Below are positions 1 to 8,045 of a stretch of DNA of 31,460 nt, in pieces. A program made the position numbers and the translations under genes. A model generated the notes under the pieces. That model had not been told where the DNA came from. It made no database searches and saw nothing but the letters and a program-made list of their open reading frames with translations. Position 1 is the stretch's first letter. Every line of letters begins with the position of its first letter. Source of the stretch: Clostridium sp. CAG:389 (GTDB lineage Bacteria > Bacillota > Clostridia > TANB77 > CAG-508); assembly GCA_000438255.1 (NCBI GenBank), contig FR901954.1, positions 18,876 to 50,335 of the forward strand. Reading direction: 5' to 3'.

Positions 1-211
1 ACCTAATACCATTTTTTATTTTTCCTATAATCTCTACTTTTTATTTTGTTTAATCACCCCATATCACCTAATATGGTATGAGTAAATATATTCTCCTCAA
101 ACAACCTCCATAAAATTTTATCATTTTTTTACAAAAATAAGTGTTTTTTTATCAAAAATATGCTTTTTTTGATAGGCACTGAACAGTTGATTTTCGTTGA
201 AATATAAAGCT
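1..211. other. Non-coding window edge
   Basis: I see no convincing gene here. The stretch is very AT-rich. It holds an inverted repeat with 9-bp arms (150-158 and 166-174, 7-nt loop) and a 12-bp palindrome ATAAAGCTTTAT just beyond the methyltransferase stop codon. Either could help end the methyltransferase transcript. Neither is followed by a clean T tract on the minus strand, so I do not call a terminator. Confidence 0.4.
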
Positions 212-1576
212 TTATTTAAGTTTTAAAACACAAACACATTCAACATGTCCTGTAAACGGAAACATATCAACCGGTTGAATATCTTTAATTTCATAAACAT
301 CTTCAAATTTAGCCAAATCCCTAACCAAAGTAGCTGGATTACAACTAATATATACAAATCTATCAGGTTTAATCTTTAAAATATTATCAATAGACTTATT
401 ATCAAGACCTTTTCTAGGTGGATCAACCATAACAACATCAGGAATAATATTTTCATTATTAATCAAATTATCCAAAACTATTTCTGTATCACCCGCTATA
501 AATTCAGTATTATCAATATTATTAATCTTAGCATTTTCTTTTGCATCCTTAATTGCTTGTTCTACAATTTCAACTCCATAAACTTTTTTCGCATATTTTG
601 CCATAAATAATGAAATCGTTCCAATACCACAATATAAATCAAAAACCGTATCATTTTTTGTAATATTTGCAGCCTCTACACCAATATTATAAAGCTTTTC
701 AGCTTGAACTGGGTTTACTTGATAAAATGAAAGTGGTGATATTTTGAATGTGTATTCTCCTAGCTTATCTTCAATGTATCCTTCTCCATATATATTGATG
801 TTTTCTTTTCCTAATATAACATTTGTATTTTTAGTATTTATGTTTTTTACTATTGTTTTGATATTAGGATATTTTTTTGTTAAAATTTCTACTAATTCGT
901 TTTCTTTTGGAATCTTGTTTCCGTTTATGACTAATATACACATTACTTCATTTGTCTTTATTCCAACTTTTATTACAATGTGTCTAAATAGCCCTTTTAC
1001 TGTTTTTTCGTTATATATTGAAATTTTATTTTTCTTTATAAATTCTAATACAGTTTTTGCTATTTTTTCTGATATTGGGTTTTGAATTAAGCATTTTTCC
1101 ATAGGGATTACTTCATGTGTTCTATTTGCAAATACTCCTATTACAGGTTCACCGTTTTTATTTATACCAATTGGATATTGTGCCTTATTTCTATAATGTA
1201 GCGGATTTTCCATTCCTATTGTTGGTTTGACTTGAATTTTATTTTTTAATGTTTTATTTACTAATGATTGAACTGCATTTTGTTTCATTTTTAGAGTTTC
1301 TTTATATTCTATATGTCTCATATTGCATCCGCCACATCTTTTATATGTTGTACAATCTACTTCTTTTCTTGTATTAGATTTTTCTATTATTTCTAGTATT
1401 TTTCCAAATGCGTGTGATGAGAGAACTTTTACAATTAAGATTTTTACTTTTTCTCCTTTTATTGCTCCATTAATAAATATTGTAAAATTATCTATTTTTG
1501 CAATTCCTTCTCCTTCAAATCCATTATCTATTATTTCTACTATATATTCTTTGTTTTTTTCTACTGGTATTTTCAT
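212..1576 (-). CDS. rlmD: 23S rRNA (uracil-5-)-methyltransferase, RlmD/RlmCD (RumA) family
   Basis: This 454-residue protein is an S-adenosylmethionine-dependent RNA m5U methyltransferase, expected to methylate a uridine of 23S rRNA. The N-terminal part (about residues 1-60) fits a TRAM RNA-binding domain. Next come the cysteines of the 4Fe-4S cluster in the RumA spacing C-x5-C-x2-C (CTTYKRCGGC), with a fourth cysteine in EKCLIQNP. The C-terminal Rossmann methyltransferase domain shows FDLYCGIGT (SAM binding), VDPPRKGLD, and YISCNPATL with the catalytic cysteine. The start is the ATG at 1576, preceded by an AGGAGAT Shine-Dalgarno site at 1581-1587. Length is normal for the family. It follows yebC but is separated from it by a terminator. 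RlmC, RlmD and TrmA-like members cannot be told apart without alignment, so the symbol is tentative. Confidence 0.9.
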   Translation of the reverse strand: MKIPVEKNKEYIVEIIDNGFEGEGIAKIDNFTIFINGAIKGEKVKILIVKVLSSHAFGKILEIIEKSNTRKEVDCTTYKRCGGCNMRHIEYKETLKMKQNAVQSLVNKTLKNKIQVKPTIGMENPLHYRNKAQYPIGINKNGEPVIGVFANRTHEVIPMEKCLIQNPISEKIAKTVLEFIKKNKISIYNEKTVKGLFRHIVIKVGIKTNEVMCILVINGNKIPKENELVEILTKKYPNIKTIVKNINTKNTNVILGKENINIYGEGYIEDKLGEYTFKISPLSFYQVNPVQAEKLYNIGVEAANITKNDTVFDLYCGIGTISLFMAKYAKKVYGVEIVEQAIKDAKENAKINNIDNTEFIAGDTEIVLDNLINNENIIPDVVMVDPPRKGLDNKSIDNILKIKPDRFVYISCNPATLVRDLAKFEDVYEIKDIQPVDMFPFTGHVECVCVLKLK

Positions 1577-1611
1577 ACATATCTCCTAAAAATTTGTGGT
1601 AATTGTTTTTG

Positions 1612-1652
1612 GGTAAAAAATCAAAAAGGATTGAAGAGCTGTTCCTCAATCC
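1612..1652 (-). terminator. Rho-independent terminator of yebC
   Basis: A hairpin at 1628-1652 has a 7-bp outer stem GGATTGA/TCAATCC, one A-C mismatch and further pairs inside. On the minus strand it is followed by a T-rich run (the A-rich plus-strand bases 1612-1627). It starts 7 nt after the yebC stop codon. Confidence 0.85.
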
Positions 1653-1659
1653 CATTTTT

Positions 1660-2379
1660 TTATTCTTCCCAGTTATGATAAATGTTTGCAACATCATCAA
1701 GTTCTTCTAGTCTTTCTATTAATCTTTCCATTTTTTCTACACCTTTTTCATCTAATTGAACAGTTGTAGTTGGAACCATTTGAACTTCGGCTTCTATAAA
1801 TTCTAATCCAGCTTCTTCTAATTTTTCACTAACTTGTGTAAAGTCAGATGGGTCTGTTGTTATTTCATATATTTCTTCATCTGCTGAGAAGTCTTCTGCT
1901 CCTGCGTCTAGTGCTAACATCATTATATCATCTTCTGACATTTCTGTTGATGCTCTTTCTATTACTATTACTCCTTTTTTGTTGAATAAGTATGATACGC
2001 ATCCTGTTGTTCCTAAGTTTCCTCCTGCTTTGTCAAATACATGTCTTACGTCTGCTGCTGTTCTGTTTTTGTTGTCTGTTGATGCTTCTACAATTACTGC
2101 TACTCCGTTTGGTCCATATCCTTCATATACTATTTCTTCATAGCTTTCACTACTTGTTGATGCTTTTTTGATTGCATTGTTTATTGTGTCGTTTGGCATG
2201 TTTGCTGCTTTACATTTTGCTATGACTGCTTTTAATTTTGAGTTTCCTGCTGGGTCTGGTCCTCCTTCTTTTGTTGCTATTAATAGTTCTCTTCCTAGTT
2301 TTGTGAAGATTTTTCCTCTTGCTGCATCTGCTTTTCCTTTCTTTGCTTGTATGTTGTGCCATTTACTATGTCCTGACAT
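1660..2379 (-). CDS. yebC: YebC/PmpR (TACO1) family protein
   Basis: This 239-residue protein belongs to the universal YebC/TACO1 family, first described as a DNA-binding regulator (PmpR) and more recently linked to easing ribosome stalling on proline-rich sequences. The N-terminal family signature MSGHSKWHNIQAKKGKAD is present, followed by the usual KAVIAKCKAANMP and GPNGVAVIVEASTDNKNRTA blocks. The acidic C-terminal domain ends in DDVANIYHN. Length is typical. The start at 2379 has an excellent AAAGGAGGA site about 8 nt upstream. It appears to be a single-gene unit with its own terminator at 1612-1652. The biochemical role in this organism is inferred from the family only. Confidence 0.95.
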   Translation of the reverse strand: MSGHSKWHNIQAKKGKADAARGKIFTKLGRELLIATKEGGPDPAGNSKLKAVIAKCKAANMPNDTINNAIKKASTSSESYEEIVYEGYGPNGVAVIVEASTDNKNRTAADVRHVFDKAGGNLGTTGCVSYLFNKKGVIVIERASTEMSEDDIMMLALDAGAEDFSADEEIYEITTDPSDFTQVSEKLEEAGLEFIEAEVQMVPTTTVQLDEKGVEKMERLIERLEELDDVANIYHNWEE

Positions 2380-2629
2380 TTTTTATTCCTCCTTTTGATT
2401 TTTATTTCTATTTTAAGGTTTTCAAACTTCTTCTTATTGATTTTGCCCATTTTTTGACTTTGCTGATTTTTATGTTTTTTTATGATTTTGTGTTGAAATA
2501 TTTTTCCTAAAAATTTCATTTTCCATTGTAACATATTTTTTTTATTTTGTGTAGTATTTTTACAAATATTTTTTCAAGTTACTATTTGTAAAGTTATATA
2601 TTAGCTTATTAAAACAAAATAACTATGTA

Positions 2630-3862
2630 TTAGTTTTGTTTATCCTTATAGATTTTTATAATATCTTTAATACTCATTTTAGTACCATAATTTAGTATTG
2701 CATTTGAATATATTTTTATAGCAACACTAGCAATAACAATTATTGTAACAATTAAAATTGCAATTGAAATTATTACATCTGTTGTATTTGCTAATCCCAT
2801 CATAATTCTAAATGGCATACAAAATGGTGATGATATTGGGAATAATGAAGCAAATACATTAAGTTTGCTCGTAGGATTCATCATAGTAAAATATGATAAA
2901 TAAAAGCCAATTACCGCTAATATTGCAACAGGAGAATTAGCAGATTGTATGTCTTCTGGCTTGCTTACTGTAGAACCTGTTAGTGCATATAATAAAGCAT
3001 ATGCCAAATAACCTAATATAAAATAAATTGCTGTCATTGCTCCTAAATATGGTGTAATATTAGACATATCTAAAACAGATTCTAATAATCCTTCTTCTAA
3101 AAATGTTTTTGCACTTATTAAAGCTGTTGAGACAATCAATGTCATCTGAGCTAAGCCTACTACACCAATTCCTATTGTTTTTCCAAGTACTATTGTTTTT
3201 GGACTTGTAGATGTTACTAATGTTTCTATTATTTTTGAAGTTTTTTCTGTTGTTATTGAACTTGATACTTGATATGCACAAAAGTATATTGCATAAAATA
3301 ATACAATTGACATTATCATCATTACTAAAATATTTCCACTTGCACTTTTTTCTTCTGTTTGTTCTAAGTTAAATTCAAAATTTGGAGTAATTGATTGTAA
3401 TTGTTGCTCTGATAGACCTAATTTTGATATTTTTAAACTAGAATATATTGATGTTAAAGCATTTTTGCATTCTTCTGGTACTTCATTTATCATTGTTGTA
3501 TTTTCTACAATATATGATATTTTTACTTTTTCGTTTTCTGGACTTATAATTATTGCTTCTTTTATTTCTTTATCTTCTATTTTTTGCTTTACATCTTCAA
3601 ATTTTAAATCTTCATTTGTTATTTCAAATTCATATCCTAAATCCATTTGTTTTAAATTTTCTAATGTTCCTTCAAATACATTTTTACTGTCTATTATTAA
3701 CAATTTGTTTCCGTTATTGTCTTCATTAAACATTTTAATTAAATTCGGCACATTAAACCCAATTATTATTAAAATTAAAATAATTAATGTTGATATTATA
3801 AATGATTTTCTTTTAACCATATCTTTTATTGTAAATTTCATTACTGTAAAAATATCTCTCAT
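2630..3862 (-). CDS. ABC-2 type transporter permease (NatB-like)
   Basis: This is the 410-residue membrane subunit of an ABC exporter. A first transmembrane segment lies at about residues 21-41. A roughly 130-residue extracytoplasmic region follows, then about five more membrane segments between residues 175 and 380. That is the NatB/ABC2_membrane_3 layout (one helix, large outside loop, helix bundle). The stretch TTEKTSKIIETLVTS is typical of the cytoplasmic coupling region in this family. The start codon lies 2 nt after the stop of the ATPase gene, so the two are translationally coupled. NatAB of Bacillus exports Na+, but many homologues export other substrates. The substrate here is unknown. 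Confidence 0.85.
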   Translation of the reverse strand: MRDIFTVMKFTIKDMVKRKSFIISTLIILILIIIGFNVPNLIKMFNEDNNGNKLLIIDSKNVFEGTLENLKQMDLGYEFEITNEDLKFEDVKQKIEDKEIKEAIIISPENEKVKISYIVENTTMINEVPEECKNALTSIYSSLKISKLGLSEQQLQSITPNFEFNLEQTEEKSASGNILVMMIMSIVLFYAIYFCAYQVSSSITTEKTSKIIETLVTSTSPKTIVLGKTIGIGVVGLAQMTLIVSTALISAKTFLEEGLLESVLDMSNITPYLGAMTAIYFILGYLAYALLYALTGSTVSKPEDIQSANSPVAILAVIGFYLSYFTMMNPTSKLNVFASLFPISSPFCMPFRIMMGLANTTDVIISIAILIVTIIVIASVAIKIYSNAILNYGTKMSIKDIIKIYKDKQN

Positions 3863-3864
3863 TG

Positions 3865-4755
3865 TTATTCACCTACCTTTTCTATAAAAATATCATTTAA
3901 TGTAGGTTTTTTAATTTCAAATTTGTCAACATTAATTCCATCTAGAACAAGTTTATTTAATAATTTATGTGCTTTTTCTTCATCTGATATTTTTATAACA
4001 TAATTATTATTTGTTTCAGTTTCTATTTCAAAATTAAACTCTTTAATATAATTTTTTATATCTTGTTTCACATGTATTTCTACTCTATTTGCTGGATATT
4101 TTTCTTTTATTTCTTTTAGATTTCCTTGTAGTACAGTTTTTCCTTTATTTAATATTAAAATATCACTACAAAATTCTTCAATTGTTGCCATCTGATGTGC
4201 TGACATTATTATGTATTTTCCATTTTTTATTAAGTCAATTATAATATTTTTTAATATTTCTGTATTAACTGGGTCTAATCCGCTAAATGGCTCATCTAAT
4301 ACTACTAATTCTGGATTATGTATAATTGCTGTCATGAATTGTATTTTTTGTTGATTTCCTTTTGATAGCTTTTCTGCTGGCATTTGTAAATATTCCTCTA
4401 CTTTTAGTTCTTTAGCCCATTTGTTTATTGAACTTATCGCTTCTGTTTTTTTCATTCCTTTTAATTCTGCAAAGTACATTAATTGATCAAATATTTTTGT
4501 CTTTGGGTATACGCCTCTTTCTTCTGGTAAATATCCAAACCTAACAAGTTTTCTATCTACGTTTTTCCCTTTCCAAGTGATTTCTCCACTATCTTTTTTT
4601 ATAATTCCAAGTAACATTCTAATTGTTGTTGTTTTCCCAGCTCCATTAGTTCCAAGCAAACCGTATACCCCTGGTTTTGTTAAGCTAAACGAAATATTGT
4701 CTACAACTTTTTTTCCTACAAATGATTTTGATACATTTTTTAATACTAGACTCAT
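3865..4755 (-). CDS. ABC transporter ATP-binding protein (NatA-like)
   Basis: This is the 296-residue ATPase partner of the downstream permease. It has Walker A GTNGAGKTT (about residues 35-43), the ABC signature LSKGNQQ, Walker B LVVLDEPFSGLDP and the switch histidine in IIMSAHQM. The C-terminal about 80 residues form the extra domain seen in NatA/CcmA-type exporter ATPases, which ends near the motif TLNDIF. It lies 34 nt after tag with an AAAGGAAG ribosome-binding site, and no terminator is seen between them, so tag, this gene and the permease probably share one transcript. Substrate unknown. Confidence 0.9.
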   Translation of the reverse strand: MSLVLKNVSKSFVGKKVVDNISFSLTKPGVYGLLGTNGAGKTTTIRMLLGIIKKDSGEITWKGKNVDRKLVRFGYLPEERGVYPKTKIFDQLMYFAELKGMKKTEAISSINKWAKELKVEEYLQMPAEKLSKGNQQKIQFMTAIIHNPELVVLDEPFSGLDPVNTEILKNIIIDLIKNGKYIIMSAHQMATIEEFCSDILILNKGKTVLQGNLKEIKEKYPANRVEIHVKQDIKNYIKEFNFEIETETNNNYVIKISDEEKAHKLLNKLVLDGINVDKFEIKKPTLNDIFIEKVGE

Positions 4756-4789
4756 TTTCTTCTTTCCTTTCTTTGTCTTTATTTTAATT

Positions 4790-5350
4790 TTATTTTTTTA
4801 TTTTCAAATAACATTCCATTTCATGTGAATATATTACTCCTATTGCTTGTAAATATGAATAAATGATTGTTGTCCCTACAAACTTCATTCCTCTCTTTTT
4901 CAAGTCTTTTGAAATTGTATCTGATAATTCTGAACTTGTTTTATCTACCTCATAAATAATTTTGTTTTCTGTAAAGTGCCATATATAATTAGAAAATGTG
5001 TGATATTCTTTTTGTATTTCTTTAAATATTTGGCTATTATTTATTGTAGCATTTATTTTTAGTTTATTTCTAATGATTTTTGGATTTTCTAATAATTCAT
5101 GAATTTTGTTATTGTCATAATTGATTATTTTGTCTATATCAAAATTGTCAAATGCTTCTCTAAATGCCTCTCTTTTATTTAAAATGCATTCCCATGATAG
5201 TCCTGCTTGAAATGATTCTAATATAAGCATTTCATATAAATATTTATCTTCATAAGATGGTTGTCCCCATTCTTCATCATGATATCTTATATATGTTTCA
5301 TTTTGTGGATTACACCATTTGCATCTGTTTTTATTATCTTTGTACTTCAT
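4790..5350 (-). CDS. tag: DNA-3-methyladenine glycosylase I
   Basis: This 186-residue enzyme removes 3-methyladenine from alkylated DNA as the first step of base excision repair. Comparison with E. coli Tag from memory shows the N-terminal RCKWC zinc cysteine region, YHDEEWG, LESFQAGLSW with the catalytic-pocket residues, a helix-hairpin-helix region around IRNKLKINA, and KKRGMKFVGTTIIYSYLQA. The C-terminal H-x3-C (HEMEC) completes the zinc site. Length matches the family. A near-consensus promoter lies at 5396-5424, and the start at 5350 has an AGAAGGA site. It is the first gene of an apparent operon with an ABC exporter, an unusual pairing. Confidence 0.93.
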   Translation of the reverse strand: MKYKDNKNRCKWCNPQNETYIRYHDEEWGQPSYEDKYLYEMLILESFQAGLSWECILNKREAFREAFDNFDIDKIINYDNNKIHELLENPKIIRNKLKINATINNSQIFKEIQKEYHTFSNYIWHFTENKIIYEVDKTSSELSDTISKDLKKRGMKFVGTTIIYSYLQAIGVIYSHEMECYLKIKK

Positions 5351-5395
5351 TCTGGTCTTGTTCCTTCTTTTTAATTTTCACCATATTTTATTGCT

Positions 5396-5424
5396 ATTAT
5401 ATTATAAAAGACTTATATTTTCAA
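5396..5424 (-). promoter_or_regulatory. Sigma-A type promoter of tag-ABC operon
   Basis: On the minus strand: -35 TTGAAA (5419-5424), exactly 17 nt spacer, -10 TATAAT (5396-5401). It lies about 45 nt upstream of the tag start codon and downstream of a terminator, which fits a primary promoter. Confidence 0.75.
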
Positions 5425-5487
5425 CTAATTATTTGACCTAAAATTTAAAATATTTTTGATATTTATTCCAAGTTTATATATTATCAT

Positions 5488-5522
5488 AAAAGCAGATAAT
5501 TATCAACTAATTATCTGCTTTT
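5488..5522 (-). terminator. Strong hairpin terminator after the MerR/flavodoxin-tail region
   Basis: Perfect 15-bp stem (5488-5502 with 5508-5522) and a 5-nt loop TCAAC. The A-rich and T-rich ends of the arms let it act as an intrinsic terminator. It lies just past the stop codon of the flavodoxin remnant and upstream of the tag promoter, so it separates the HAD-MerR unit from tag. Confidence 0.8.
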
Positions 5523-5526
5523 AAAA

Positions 5527-5667
5527 CTATAATTCTTTAATCCATTTATCAATTTCATCATGGGATGTTACCAATTGATTTTCATTATAATCCTCAGTAA
5601 AAACAATATTCATACCTTTTTCTACTTTTGAATCTGGACATAATTTTTGTATTTCTTGGATGCTTTT
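5527..5667 (-). pseudogene. C-terminal remnant of a flavodoxin-like gene
   Basis: Read in a different frame from the MerR gene that overlaps its left end, this stretch encodes 46 codons to a TAG at 5527. They include KLCPDSKVEKGMNI and HDEIDKWIKEL, which look like the last strand and helix of a flavodoxin-fold FMN protein (GLAI-like strand, then EEIDEWL helix). A TAG stop in this frame lies immediately upstream (5668-5670), and nothing flavodoxin-like precedes it. I infer the scar of a deletion that joined a MerR gene to a neighbouring flavodoxin gene. The family call rests on pattern memory of flavodoxin C-termini. Confidence 0.5.
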
Positions 5668-5944
5668 CTAACAACTTTTCTCTTTGCTCTTCTAATAGAC
5701 TTTTTCTTGCTTTTACAGTACTTTTTCCTTGTTCAAATAAGCTCATATATTCTATTAAAATTTCAATTTCAACTCCTGCATTTCTCATGCATTTTACAAA
5801 TTCAATTCTTTTACAAGATTGTTCATCATAATTTCTTATTCCGTTTGGATTTCTTGGTACATTGTTTAGCAATCCTACTCTTTCATAATATCTTAATGTG
5901 TCTGGTGTAATATCATATTTTTTACTTACTTCTGCTATTGTCAT
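5594..5944 (-). CDS. MerR family transcriptional regulator, aberrant C-terminus
   Basis: The 116-residue product starts with a clear MerR winged helix-turn-helix: TIAEVSKKYDITPDTLRYYE, then GLL, R-x-NG-R-x-Y, and the second helix pair through FVKCMRNAGVEIE. The dimerisation helix runs through LLEEQREKLLEK. After about residue 93 the sequence turns into a basic tail unlike any MerR coiled coil. At that point a different frame carries a flavodoxin-like C-terminus. The DNA-binding domain is intact but the effector/dimer end is damaged. It starts 15 nt after the HAD gene with a weak AGGAA site, so it is probably cotranscribed with it. It may be non-functional. Confidence 0.8.
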   Translation of the reverse strand: MTIAEVSKKYDITPDTLRYYERVGLLNNVPRNPNGIRNYDEQSCKRIEFVKCMRNAGVEIEILIEYMSLFEQGKSTVKARKSLLEEQREKLLEKHPRNTKIMSRFKSRKRYEYCFY

Positions 5945-5959
5945 TTTATTCCTAATTTT

Positions 5960-6430
5960 TTATTCTGTAAATGAACTAGGATGATATGCTGTTATTCCTA
6001 ATGTTTCTGCTTTTCTCAAAACATCTAGTCTATCATCAACGAAAACTGTATCTTTTATATCAATATTATAATGTTTACAACATTCTATTATAACATCTGG
6101 TTTTAACATTGTTGAACATATAAAAATTATATGTTCTCTTTTTATATTTGGATAATTCTCTTTTAACCATTTGTATTTTTGTTCTATTTCATTGTTTGTA
6201 GTAACTGTTCCAAGTACAAAAATCTTATCACTATCTAATTTTTCAATTACTTTTTGCATTGTTTTTAATGGCCTTGCTGTGTAAAATAAATCGTTAAATA
6301 ATAAATCTTCTAATGATTGGCATCCTAGTTCTGGACATTTTCCTCCATATAATATATCTCTATATCTATATTCTGATAAAGTTCCATCTACATCAAAAAA
6401 TACATATTTTTTTTTAAATTTTTCTATCAT
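5960..6430 (-). CDS. HAD superfamily hydrolase (phosphatase-like)
   Basis: This 156-residue protein has the haloacid dehalogenase motifs: motif I FFDVDGTLS with the nucleophile and acid/base aspartates near residue 13, a motif II-like threonine in VLGTVTTNN, a motif III lysine in MLKPDVI, and motif IV FVDDRLDVL. The short cap region between motifs I and II suggests a small C1-type cap, as in 5'-nucleotidase-like members. It has its own near-consensus promoter at 6456-6484 and a strong AAGGAGG site. It is the first gene of a short unit with the MerR gene. The substrate cannot be told from sequence. Confidence 0.85.
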   Translation of the reverse strand: MIEKFKKKYVFFDVDGTLSEYRYRDILYGGKCPELGCQSLEDLLFNDLFYTARPLKTMQKVIEKLDSDKIFVLGTVTTNNEIEQKYKWLKENYPNIKREHIIFICSTMLKPDVIIECCKHYNIDIKDTVFVDDRLDVLRKAETLGITAYHPSSFTE

Positions 6431-6455
6431 AAATATTCCTCCTTTTCATATTCGT

Positions 6456-6484
6456 AATATATCACAATAAAATACATTTATCAA
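6456..6484 (-). promoter_or_regulatory. Promoter of the HAD-MerR unit
   Basis: On the minus strand: -35 TTGATA (6479-6484), 17-nt spacer, -10 TATATT (6456-6461), about 26 nt upstream of the HAD start codon. Confidence 0.65.
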
Positions 6485-6550
6485 CTATATACTACTTTTT
6501 TCATATTATATGATAAGCATATTTTATATGCAAAGAAAGGATTGAATTTT

Positions 6551-7918
6551 ATGAAAAAATTATTTTGCTTTTTGGCAATAGTTGCGACATTTGGACTAAT
6601 AAATATCCCATCAAATGCAGCTGAAGCTCCAATATACGATGAAAGCTATAACAATAATCAAGGCGCATTTTTTGCAAATGGATTTCCAATTGTTATTTCA
6701 GAAATTGATGGAAATACTGTAATTACTTGGGATGCTGGAAGTCAAATTGTTCCAAGTACTGTTAGTGTTTTTGGTGGTGGAAATGGTGGCAACTATGAAT
6801 CTTCTCAAATCACTATGAAAAGTGGAATTGTCCAAAACTTAATTGCTGGTGGTATTGGATATACTGCTGATAAATCATCTACTGTTACAACAACAAATAT
6901 TACAATAAATGGTGGCACTATTTCAAATGCTGTTACTGGTGGTGGATATTTTAATGCAAAAGTTAATAATTCTAATATACAAATGAATGACGGTACTGCA
7001 TTGACTGTTCAAGGTGGTGGTATGGCGAGTGGAAAAATTGATGGTGTAAATTATTCTGTCGGAACTAAGGATGATTCTATAAATTCTCCAAATAGAACCG
7101 AAATTTCAAATATTACAATTTCTGGTGGTACAGTCACTTATGGAATCTTTGGCGGCGGTCAAGGTTATTCATATACAAGAACTGTTAACCTTACAATATC
7201 TGATGGTGATATGAGTAATTCTTATGTTACTGCTGGTGGTTCTAATGGCTATACTGGTACTGCAAACGTTAAATTATTAGGTGGTAAACTCGGTGTTTAC
7301 CAAACTGTCAATAGAGGTATTTTGGATAATGCTACTGTCAAAGTTGCTGGTTCTTCTATTGAAAAGTTTTATGTAGGTGGAGAAACTGAGGATAAATCTG
7401 TTACAGGTATTATTAATAAAGTTAATACTTATTTGGTTAGCGGAAACATTAAATCTTTGGATTCAGGAACTAGCAATGGTTCTCCTATTACTATTGATAA
7501 TGAAACTTATACGGTGACTGCAACAGATTCTGTTAAAATTACAAATGATAATATTGGTGATTCCAAAAGTTCTATTGCTTATGATTTTACTGTTTCAACT
7601 AAAAGTGTGAAATTATTTGTTAATCAAAATATGAAAATATTTACTTTTATTACTACTGAGCCTTCTGGATATGAAGATGTTTTTGCTGATCTGTTTTCTT
7701 ATTCAGTTGATGATGAATCTATTGCAACTGTTAGTGAAGATGGTATTATTACTGGTGTTTCAGAAGGTTCTACTTCTGTTACTGTCAAAAATGGAGATAA
7801 GATTGAGACCATTGATGTTACTGTAACTGATGCACAGGCTTTAATTATTTTGCTTTTTGTTCTTGTTGTTGCTGTTGTTGCTTTATTTATTGTTTTATTT
7901 GCGTTTTTATATTTATAG
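6551..7918 (+). CDS. Secreted beta-solenoid/Ig-like surface protein with C-terminal membrane tail
   Basis: I do not recognise a named family. The 455-residue product starts with a signal peptide (KKLFCFLAIVATFGLI, likely cleaved after SNAA/EA). About residues 60-330 are glycine-rich and strand-rich, with recurring units of the form xITIxGGTVxxxIxGGG (for example TNITINGGTI and SNITISGGTV). This suggests a right-handed parallel beta-helix. Residues about 345-425 resemble a bacterial Ig-like (BIG2) domain, with SYSVDDESIATVSEDGIITG and GSTSVTVKNGD. The chain ends in a strongly hydrophobic segment (ALIILLFVLVVAVVALFIV) without an LPXTG motif or basic tail, so it is probably membrane-anchored. 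The ATG at 6551 with AAAGG 10 nt upstream is preferred to the TTG at 6542, which abuts that site. It is the only plus-strand gene. Adhesin or matrix roles are guesses. Confidence 0.75.
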   Translation: MKKLFCFLAIVATFGLINIPSNAAEAPIYDESYNNNQGAFFANGFPIVISEIDGNTVITWDAGSQIVPSTVSVFGGGNGGNYESSQITMKSGIVQNLIAGGIGYTADKSSTVTTTNITINGGTISNAVTGGGYFNAKVNNSNIQMNDGTALTVQGGGMASGKIDGVNYSVGTKDDSINSPNRTEISNITISGGTVTYGIFGGGQGYSYTRTVNLTISDGDMSNSYVTAGGSNGYTGTANVKLLGGKLGVYQTVNRGILDNATVKVAGSSIEKFYVGGETEDKSVTGIINKVNTYLVSGNIKSLDSGTSNGSPITIDNETYTVTATDSVKITNDNIGDSKSSIAYDFTVSTKSVKLFVNQNMKIFTFITTEPSGYEDVFADLFSYSVDDESIATVSEDGIITGVSEGSTSVTVKNGDKIETIDVTVTDAQALIILLFVLVVAVVALFIVLFAFLYL

Positions 7919-7960
7919 TTTTTTTAATGAAATATTGTTCCTAATAAAAATGACAAAAGG

Positions 7961-7995
7961 GTGAGAAGTTTTTTGAACTGTCTCCCCTTCCTCAC
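7961..7995 (-). terminator. Possible terminator between convergent genes
   Basis: GTGAG/CTCAC plus AAG/CTT pair with one bulge (7961-7968 with 7987-7995). On the minus strand this is followed by a T-rich run CCTTTTGTCATTTTTATT. It fits the end of the copA transcript, but the stem is imperfect. Confidence 0.4.
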
Positions 7996-8045
7996 TAATC
8001 TACTGACTTCAAGCTTCTAGCATGTCAACATTTTTCAATTTATTA

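Noticed and set aside
2295..2534. 79-codon minus-strand open frame overlapping the yebC start
   Set aside because: It is out of frame with yebC, low-complexity and Lys/Asn/Gln-rich, and shows no conserved pattern; it is a chance frame.
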